A stretch of 64,000 nt of DNA from Fodinibacter sp963730365. Its GTDB lineage: Bacteria > Actinomycetota > Actinomycetes > Actinomycetales > Dermatophilaceae. The stretch is taken from assembly GCA_963730365.1 (NCBI GenBank), contig CAVSRM010000010.1, positions 372,001 to 436,000 of the forward strand, given 5' to 3'. Below are positions 58,855 through 64,000 of the stretch, piece by piece (positions within the stretch are counted from its first letter, which is position 1; each line of letters opens with the position of its first letter). A program made the translations under genes and the position numbers. Below the pieces are notes generated by a model. The model saw only the letters and a list, made by a program, of their open reading frames with translations, was not told the DNA's origin and did not search any database.

Positions 58855-60336
58855 ATGCCGTCCACGCCTGAGTCCGCGCCTGAGTCCGAGCCCGTCCCTG
58901 GCGAGCGACGGCCGCCCTGCGCGATCGTGCCGCCCTACGTCCTCGAGGCCATGGTCGCCTCCGGGGACCCCGACCTCGTGCAGCACGCGGAGGCGACGCT
59001 CGACCTCGACGCGCGGATCCGGCTCGGCCTACGCACTGCCGAGGCGAGGCCACGACGGAGCGCGGAGCCGGCGACCGAGCGGGTGGCACCGGGCACGTCC
59101 GCGGGCCCGGTCCGGGTGGTGCACGATGCCGAGCAGGGCACCAGCCTGCCCGGCGTCGTCGTCCGCTCCGAGGGGGAGCCACCCACCGGGGACCAGGCGG
59201 TGTCGGAGGCCTACGACGGGCTGGGGGCGACCTGGGAGCTGTGGGAGTCGGCCTACGACCGGAACTCCCTCGACGGGAAGGGCCTGCCGCTGCTGGCGAG
59301 CGTGCACTTCGGCCGCCACTACGACAATGCCTTCTGGGACGGCACCCAGATGGTGTTCGGTGACGGTGACGGCGTCATCTTCCTGCCGTTCACCCGCAGC
59401 CTCGACGTCATCGGCCACGAGCTCGCGCACGGGGTCACCCAGTACACCTCCGGCCTCAACTACCAGGGCCAGTCCGGTGCTCTGAACGAGTCGGTGTCCG
59501 ACGTCTTCGGGGTGCTGGTCAAGCAGCGGCTCCTGGGCCAGGGTGCCGCGGAGGCCGACTGGCTCATCGGGGCGGAGCTGCTGGCGCCTGGCGTGCAGGG
59601 CGTCGCCTTGCGCTCGATGGCCGCGCCCGGCACCGCCTACGACGATCCCCGGCTGGGAACTGACCCCCAGCCCGCGCACTTCGACGACTACGTCGACACC
59701 ACGAGCGACAACGGTGGGGTGCACATCAACTCCGGCATCCCCAACAAGGCGTTCCATGTCTTCGCCACGACCCTCGGCGGCGACGCGTGGGAGGTCGCCG
59801 GGCAGGTCTGGTACGACACGATCACCGGCGACATCAGGGCCGACTGCGACTTCGTGACGTTCGCGGGGCTCACCATCGCTGCAGCGACAGCTCGCTACGG
59901 GGCGGGCTCCTTCGAGGCCGCAGCCCTGCGCTCGGCGTGGGACGCGGTGGGAGTGCCGCACGGTCCCGACGGCGGCGGTGAGGTTCCCGTGCCCACCGGG
60001 GACGACAACTCCACCGGCGGCCCGGCGCCGATCCCTCCCGGCACCGAGGTCAGCGTGCGCCGCACCGGCGGCTTCGCCGGGCTCCGCCGTGAGCGCACGG
60101 TCGCCCTGGCCGAGCTGCCCGATGACGACGCCGAGTCCTGGCGCACGCTCCTCGACGGTGACCGCCTCGAGGTGCTGGCCCGGGAGTCCGCCGACGCCGC
60201 CCACCCCGACACCTTCTGCTACGGCGTGCGCTGTGCCGCACCACCGCTGGATGTCGAGATCCAGGAGCCCGAGCTCACGCCGGAGGTGCGGTCACTCTTC
60301 GAGCGCACCCTGAGCACCGGCGGGGCCGAGCAATGA
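58855..60336 (+). CDS. Protealysin-like M4 metallopeptidase fused to an emfourin-like inhibitor domain
   Basis: The 493-residue protein starts with a short protealysin-type propeptide (IVPPYVLEAMV, residues 24-34) and no signal peptide. The M4 catalytic domain follows (about 105-370) with zinc motif HELAH (188-192), third ligand Glu212 in GALNESVSD and the catalytic-His region GGVHINSGIPNKAFH. After a Pro/Gly linker, residues 398-490 resemble emfourin (VRRTGGFAGLRRERTVALAEL...), the proteinaceous inhibitor usually encoded by a separate gene beside protealysin genes. The fusion implies a self-inhibited enzyme. Confidence 0.88.
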   Translation: MPSTPESAPESEPVPGERRPPCAIVPPYVLEAMVASGDPDLVQHAEATLDLDARIRLGLRTAEARPRRSAEPATERVAPGTSAGPVRVVHDAEQGTSLPGVVVRSEGEPPTGDQAVSEAYDGLGATWELWESAYDRNSLDGKGLPLLASVHFGRHYDNAFWDGTQMVFGDGDGVIFLPFTRSLDVIGHELAHGVTQYTSGLNYQGQSGALNESVSDVFGVLVKQRLLGQGAAEADWLIGAELLAPGVQGVALRSMAAPGTAYDDPRLGTDPQPAHFDDYVDTTSDNGGVHINSGIPNKAFHVFATTLGGDAWEVAGQVWYDTITGDIRADCDFVTFAGLTIAAATARYGAGSFEAAALRSAWDAVGVPHGPDGGGEVPVPTGDDNSTGGPAPIPPGTEVSVRRTGGFAGLRRERTVALAELPDDDAESWRTLLDGDRLEVLARESADAAHPDTFCYGVRCAAPPLDVEIQEPELTPEVRSLFERTLSTGGAEQ

Positions 60337-60406
60337 GCGCCCAGCCGGCGGTGAGTGGACACCGGGCAGTGCGGTGGCACCGAGCACTCGCGGCCCCCGC
60401 GCGGCA

Positions 60407-60412
60407 TACGAT
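60407..60412 (+). promoter_or_regulatory. -10 box for leaderless thioesterase gene
   Basis: TACGAT lies 6 nt before the GTG at 60419. Confidence 0.6.
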
Positions 60413-60418
60413 CCGGTG

Positions 60419-60871
60419 GTGACCGATCCACGGGACCTCGTGCGAGCCGACGTCGACGAGCTGGCCACGGTCACCACCCGCTGGTCCGACAACGACATGT
60501 TCGGCCACCTCAACAACGCCGTCTACTTCGAGCTCTTCGACTCGGCCCTCAACGCCTGGATGATCCGCGAGGCCGGTGTCGAGGAGAGCACCGCCCAGGT
60601 CGTGGGCGTGGTCGCGGAGTCGAGCTGCCGGTTCTATGCCGAGGTGGCCTACCCGGGTGACCTCGAGGTCGGGGTCCGCGTCGAGCGGATCGGCACCCGC
60701 AGCGTGGTCTTCGAGCTCGGGCTGTTCGTCCCCGGCCGGGCCGAAGTCGCCGCGCACGGCCGGTGGGCGCAGGTCTACATCGACCGGGAGACCCGGCATC
60801 CGGCCCAGATCCCGGATGCCGTGCGCACGATGCTCGAGGGCGCGGTGACCACGCGTTCCGAGAAGGCCTGA
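60419..60871 (+). CDS. 4-hydroxybenzoyl-CoA-type (hot-dog) thioesterase
   Basis: The 150-residue protein is a single hot-dog domain with the 4HBT active-site segment TRWSDNDMFGHLNNAVYFELF, where the Asp after Ser is catalytic. It should hydrolyse acyl-CoA thioesters. A TACGAT -10 box 6 nt before the GTG suggests a leaderless transcript; a second GTG three bases upstream is equally possible. Its neighbour gyrB has its own promoter. Confidence 0.9.
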   Translation: MTDPRDLVRADVDELATVTTRWSDNDMFGHLNNAVYFELFDSALNAWMIREAGVEESTAQVVGVVAESSCRFYAEVAYPGDLEVGVRVERIGTRSVVFELGLFVPGRAEVAAHGRWAQVYIDRETRHPAQIPDAVRTMLEGAVTTRSEKA

Positions 60872-60982
60872 AATCGGCCCGTGGGGGCCGGGTCGCGTAT
60901 CGGGAGTCGTCAATGGGTGAGATTTGCCGGGGAAAGTGCCCGCACGGGCCTCTCCGGGGCATGTGCCGTCGTCCCTGACGGG

Positions 60983-60988
60983 TAGACT
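60983..60988 (+). promoter_or_regulatory. -10 box of gyrB
   Basis: TAGACT, about 96 nt before the gyrB start, implies a leader of about 90 nt containing a hairpin. Confidence 0.55.
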
Positions 60989-61000
60989 GGGACGGATTTC

Positions 61001-61030
61001 ACGCCCAGGGCGTTTCTCGCCCTTGGGCGT
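61001..61030 (+). promoter_or_regulatory. Hairpin in the gyrB leader
   Basis: ACGCCCAGGGCG pairs with CGCCCTTGGGCGT (one bulged T) around a TTTCT loop, starting right after the expected transcription start. It could stabilise the mRNA or take part in supercoiling-dependent control. Confidence 0.55.
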
Positions 61031-61084
61031 GCGCCATGAGTCCCGCCGGCTGCACCGTGCGGGGCTCGCCGACGAAGGAGAACC

Positions 61085-63238
61085 GTGGCGGAGCAGCACC
61101 CCGACCAGAGTCCGGACCTGACCCCCGAGACCGACGCCACCGCGGCCGCACCCCGGCCGGTCGATCCTGACCTCGTCGACCCCGCGGTGCTTGAGGCACT
61201 GACCAACCCGGCCTACGACGCCGGCTCGATCACCGTGCTCGAGGGTCTCGAGGCGGTTCGCAAGCGTCCCGGCATGTACATCGGCTCCACCGGCGAGCGC
61301 GGCCTGCACCACCTCGTGTGGGAGATCGTCGACAACGCCGTCGACGAGGCCCTCGCCGGCTACGCCGACATCATCGACGTCACGCTCATGGAGGACGGCG
61401 GGGTGCGGGTCAAGGACAACGGGCGCGGCATCCCCACCGACATCCACCCGACCGAGGGCGTCAGCGCCGTCGAGCTCGTGCTCACCCAGCTGCACGCCGG
61501 CGGGAAGTTCGGTGGTGGCGGCTACAAGGTGTCCGGCGGCCTGCACGGCGTCGGCTCCTCCGTCGTCAACGCCCTGTCGAGCCGACTCGACGTGTGCGTG
61601 CGCCAGCAGGGCTTCGCCCACCGGATGTCCTTCGACCACGGGGTGGCCACCGGCCCGTTGGAGCGGATGGAGGAGACCGACCGCACCGGCACGACCATCA
61701 CGTTCTGGGCCAGCGAGGACATCTTCGAGACCACCGTCTACGACTACGAGACGATCCGGGCGCGGTTCCAGCAGTACGCCTTCCTCAACAAGGGCCTCAC
61801 GATCAACCTCGTCGACGAGCGGGTACCCGAGAGCACGGCGAGCGACGAGGTCGACCTCGATGGCGTCGATGCCGACATCGCACAGGTCGAGGACCACGAG
61901 GACGAGGGTCAGGGCGGCGGCGTCAAGCGCACGACCGCGCGCGCGGTGACCTACCGCTACGACAACGGCCTGGTCGACTACGTCAACCACATCAACACCT
62001 CGAAGCGGTCCGACCCCGTGCACCCGGACGTCATCGCGATCGAGGTCGAGGACGAGGCGCGCGCCCTCTCCCTCGAACTGGCGATGCAGTGGACCACCGC
62101 CTACAGCGAGTCGGTGCACACCTACGCCAACACGATCAACACCCACGAGGGCGGCACCCACGAGGAGGGTTTCCGCGCGGCGCTGACCAAGCTCGTCAAC
62201 GACTTCGCGCGCAAGCAGAACCAGCTCAAGGACAAGGACGACAACCTCACCGGTGACGACGTCCGTGAGGGCCTCACCGCCGTCATCTCGGTCAAGCTCG
62301 GCGAGCCGCAGTTCGAGGGCCAGACCAAGACCAAGCTCGGCAACTCCGAGGTCAAGGGCTTCGTGCAGCGGGCGATGACCGAAGGCTTCGGCGGGTGGCT
62401 CGACAGCCACCCGAACGAGGGGCGCGAGATCGTGCGCAAGGCGGTCCAGGCCTCCGCCGCCCGGATGGCGGCCCGCAAGGCCCGCGAGGCGACCCGCAAG
62501 CGGGTGCTCGAGAGCGGCGGTCTTCCGGGCAAGCTGCGCGACTGCCAGGCCAAGGACCCGGCCGTCTCCGAGGTGTTCATCGTCGAGGGTGACTCGGCGG
62601 GTGGCTCCGCGGTGCGCGGGCGCAACCCCTACACCCAGGCGATCCTGCCGATCCGCGGCAAGATCCTCAACGTCGAGCGGGCCCGCCTCGACAAGGCCCT
62701 CGCCAATCAGGAGGTGCAGGCGCTCATCTCGGCGTTCGGCACCGGCATCGGCGAGGACTTCGACATCGAGAAGGCGCGCTACCACAAGATCGTGCTGATG
62801 GCCGATGCCGACGTCGACGGCATGCACATCCGCACCCTGCTGCTGACCCTGCTGTTCCGGTTCATGAAGCCGATGATCGAGGCCGGCTACGTCTACCTCG
62901 CGCAGCCTCCGCTCTACCGCCTGAAGTGGAGCAACGCGCCGCACGAGTTCGCGTTCACCGACCGCGAGCGCGACGCGCTGACCGCCGAGGGGCAGAGCAA
63001 GGGTCGGCGCCTGCCCAAGGACAACCCGATCCAGCGTTACAAGGGTCTGGGCGAGATGGACTACCAGGAGCTGTGGGAGACGACGATGAACCCCGACTCC
63101 CGCGTGCTGCTCCAGGTCACCCTCGACGACGCGGCGGCAGCCGACGAGATCTTCTCGATCCTCATGGGCGAGGACGTCGAGTCGCGCCGCTCGTTCATCC
63201 AGCGCAACGCCCGCGACGTCCGCTTCCTCGACATCTGA
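61085..63238 (+). CDS. gyrB: DNA gyrase subunit B
   Basis: The 717-residue ATPase subunit has the GHKL domain (EIVDNAVDEALAGYAD, DNGRGIPTD, GGLHGVGSSVVNALS), the transducer domain and the TOPRIM domain (EGDSAGGSA, LMADADVDGMHI) with the C-terminal QRYKGLGEM. An acidic insert (about 245-285, rich in Asp/Glu) lies in the transducer region, a feature I associate with actinobacterial GyrB. GAAGGAGAACC precedes the GTG. Confidence 0.98.
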   Translation: MAEQHPDQSPDLTPETDATAAAPRPVDPDLVDPAVLEALTNPAYDAGSITVLEGLEAVRKRPGMYIGSTGERGLHHLVWEIVDNAVDEALAGYADIIDVTLMEDGGVRVKDNGRGIPTDIHPTEGVSAVELVLTQLHAGGKFGGGGYKVSGGLHGVGSSVVNALSSRLDVCVRQQGFAHRMSFDHGVATGPLERMEETDRTGTTITFWASEDIFETTVYDYETIRARFQQYAFLNKGLTINLVDERVPESTASDEVDLDGVDADIAQVEDHEDEGQGGGVKRTTARAVTYRYDNGLVDYVNHINTSKRSDPVHPDVIAIEVEDEARALSLELAMQWTTAYSESVHTYANTINTHEGGTHEEGFRAALTKLVNDFARKQNQLKDKDDNLTGDDVREGLTAVISVKLGEPQFEGQTKTKLGNSEVKGFVQRAMTEGFGGWLDSHPNEGREIVRKAVQASAARMAARKAREATRKRVLESGGLPGKLRDCQAKDPAVSEVFIVEGDSAGGSAVRGRNPYTQAILPIRGKILNVERARLDKALANQEVQALISAFGTGIGEDFDIEKARYHKIVLMADADVDGMHIRTLLLTLLFRFMKPMIEAGYVYLAQPPLYRLKWSNAPHEFAFTDRERDALTAEGQSKGRRLPKDNPIQRYKGLGEMDYQELWETTMNPDSRVLLQVTLDDAAAADEIFSILMGEDVESRRSFIQRNARDVRFLDI

Positions 63239-63299
63239 TGCGGATGCCGTCCACTCACGTCGGGACCCTCAGTTCCGCTCCGCGCGTCTCCGCAGATGC

Positions 63300-63427
63300 G
63301 GGATGCCGGGGCGTCCATCCGCACTCCCTCGCTGGCGCTCGGTCGCGCGCCCACGCAGAGCGTGGGACCCGCCGCCAGACCCAGCCAGCCCCGGCATCCC
63401 GATCTGCTGCGTCGCGCTCGTAGGCGA
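63300..63427 (+). ncRNA. Structured gyrB-gyrA spacer (candidate RNA element)
   Basis: In the 236-bp spacer, GGGATGCCGGGGC (63300-63312) pairs perfectly with GCCCCGGCATCCC (63388-63400). The enclosed region contains CCCACGC/GCGTGGG (63350-63366), and GCGTCGC/GCGACGC follows at about 63409-63430. This nested design is beyond a simple terminator. No coding frame is convincing. Whether it is an RNA, a repeat element or attenuator is unknown. Confidence 0.4.
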
Positions 63428-63474
63428 CGCACCTTCTCTACGACCTCCTGAAGAACCGCTAGGCAAGGACTTCC

Positions 63475-64000
63475 ATGACTGAGCAGCCGCCGATCGAGAC
63501 GGACCGCACCGAGCCGATCGACCTCAACACCGAGATGCAGCGGTCGTACATCGAGTACGCCATGAGCGTCATCGTCAGCCGGGCGCTGCCCGACGTGCGC
63601 GACGGGTTGAAGCCGGTGCACCGCCGGGTGCTCTACGCCATGTACGACGGTGGCTACCGGCCCGACCGCGGCTTCAACAAGTGCAGCCGCGTCGTCGGCG
63701 ACGTCATGGGGCAGTACCACCCGCACGGTGACACCGCGATCTACGACGCCCTCGTGCGACTCGTCCAGGACTGGAGCCTGCGCTACCCGCTCGTGCAGGG
63801 CCAGGGCAACTTCGGCTCCCCCGGTGACGACCCGGCGGCCGCGCCCCGGTACACCGAGTGCCGGATGGCGCCGCTGTCGATGGAGATGGTGCGCGACATC
63901 GACGAGGAGACCGTCGACTTCAAGCCCAACTACGACGGCAAGACCCTCGAGCCCGAGGTGCTGCCGAGCCGCTTCCCGAACCTGCTCGTCAACGGCAGCG
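63475..64000 (+). CDS. gyrA: DNA gyrase subunit A (5' part; runs off the window)
   Basis: The visible 175 residues start MTEQPPIETDRTEPIDLNTEMQ and contain the winged-helix core SYIEYAMSVIVSRALPDVRDGLKPVHRRVLYAM, the quinolone-pocket helix HPHGDTAIYDALVR and the catalytic Tyr in PRYTECR. The position equivalent to Escherichia coli Ser83 is Thr. GCAAGGA lies before the ATG. The frame is open to the right edge. Confidence 0.97.
   Translation, partial: MTEQPPIETDRTEPIDLNTEMQRSYIEYAMSVIVSRALPDVRDGLKPVHRRVLYAMYDGGYRPDRGFNKCSRVVGDVMGQYHPHGDTAIYDALVRLVQDWSLRYPLVQGQGNFGSPGDDPAAAPRYTECRMAPLSMEMVRDIDEETVDFKPNYDGKTLEPEVLPSRFPNLLVNGS

Noticed and set aside
60275..62944. Long open frame antisense to gyrB and the thioesterase
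   Set aside because: Shadow of GyrB codon bias; no start signal or recognisable domain.
1..64000. Mobile element or prophage origin of the CHAT operon
   Set aside because: No integrase, transposase, tRNA target or flanking direct repeats were seen, and GC content and codon use look like the neighbours.

Overview
This is a high-GC chromosomal segment of an actinobacterium carrying its replication origin. The evidence is strong GC bias at third codon positions, Lsr2, a 4-Cys RadA, DisA, a PonA-type penicillin-binding protein, inositol-1-phosphate synthase, the sigM-trxB-trxA-parB-parA-rsmG-jag-yidC-rnpA-rpmH-dnaA-dnaN-gnd-recF-DUF721-gyrB-gyrA order, and many TANNNT -10 boxes placed 6-8 nt before a start codon (leaderless transcripts). 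Gene content looks like the Micrococcales, possibly Intrasporangiaceae; this placement is inferred from proteins remembered, not from a search.

Layout. 0-4.9 kb: mmsA, lysS, a small membrane protein, lsr2 and a FhuF-type Fe-S protein. 4.9-14.8 kb: DNA repair. LigD is split into separate ligase and polymerase genes, Ku lies about 6 kb away on the other strand, and a Nei/Fpg glycosylase follows Ku. Between ligase and ku sits a translationally coupled CHAT protease / alpha-beta hydrolase / CHAT protease operon, which is the most unusual system in the window. 14.9-24.7 kb: a CPA1 antiporter, clpC, an ArgA-type acetyltransferase overlapped by a secreted metallopeptidase gene, a MOSC protein, mutY and disA. 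24.8-34.5 kb: radA, a BCCT osmolyte transporter, rplI-rpsR-ssb-rpsF, a bifunctional PBP, padR and ino1.

34.5-52.3 kb: PP2C phosphatase, CCA-adding enzyme, a divergent Nudix hydrolase, a pseudokinase-membrane-lectin-like protein (the C-terminal half of mycobacterial MviN without the MurJ flippase), sigM with its anti-sigma factor, trxB-trxA with a SigR-like promoter, then parB-parA. A region of about 1 kb without genes follows, part of an array of seven parS sites. Then come rsmG-jag-yidC-yidD-rnpA-rpmH, dnaA, and oriC with about eight DnaA boxes. 52.3-64 kb: dnaN, gnd, recF and DUF721, an accessory block (crotonase, DUF7144-like membrane protein, BASS transporter, M4 peptidase fused to an emfourin-like inhibitor domain, hot-dog thioesterase), gyrB, a highly structured spacer and the 5' part of gyrA.

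Two long reading frames (the metallopeptidase over argA, and the PBP tail over rpsF) run past where the protein should end, which suggests single-base indels or recent loss of stop codons. No tRNA, rRNA, CRISPR array, insertion sequence or prophage gene was recognised.
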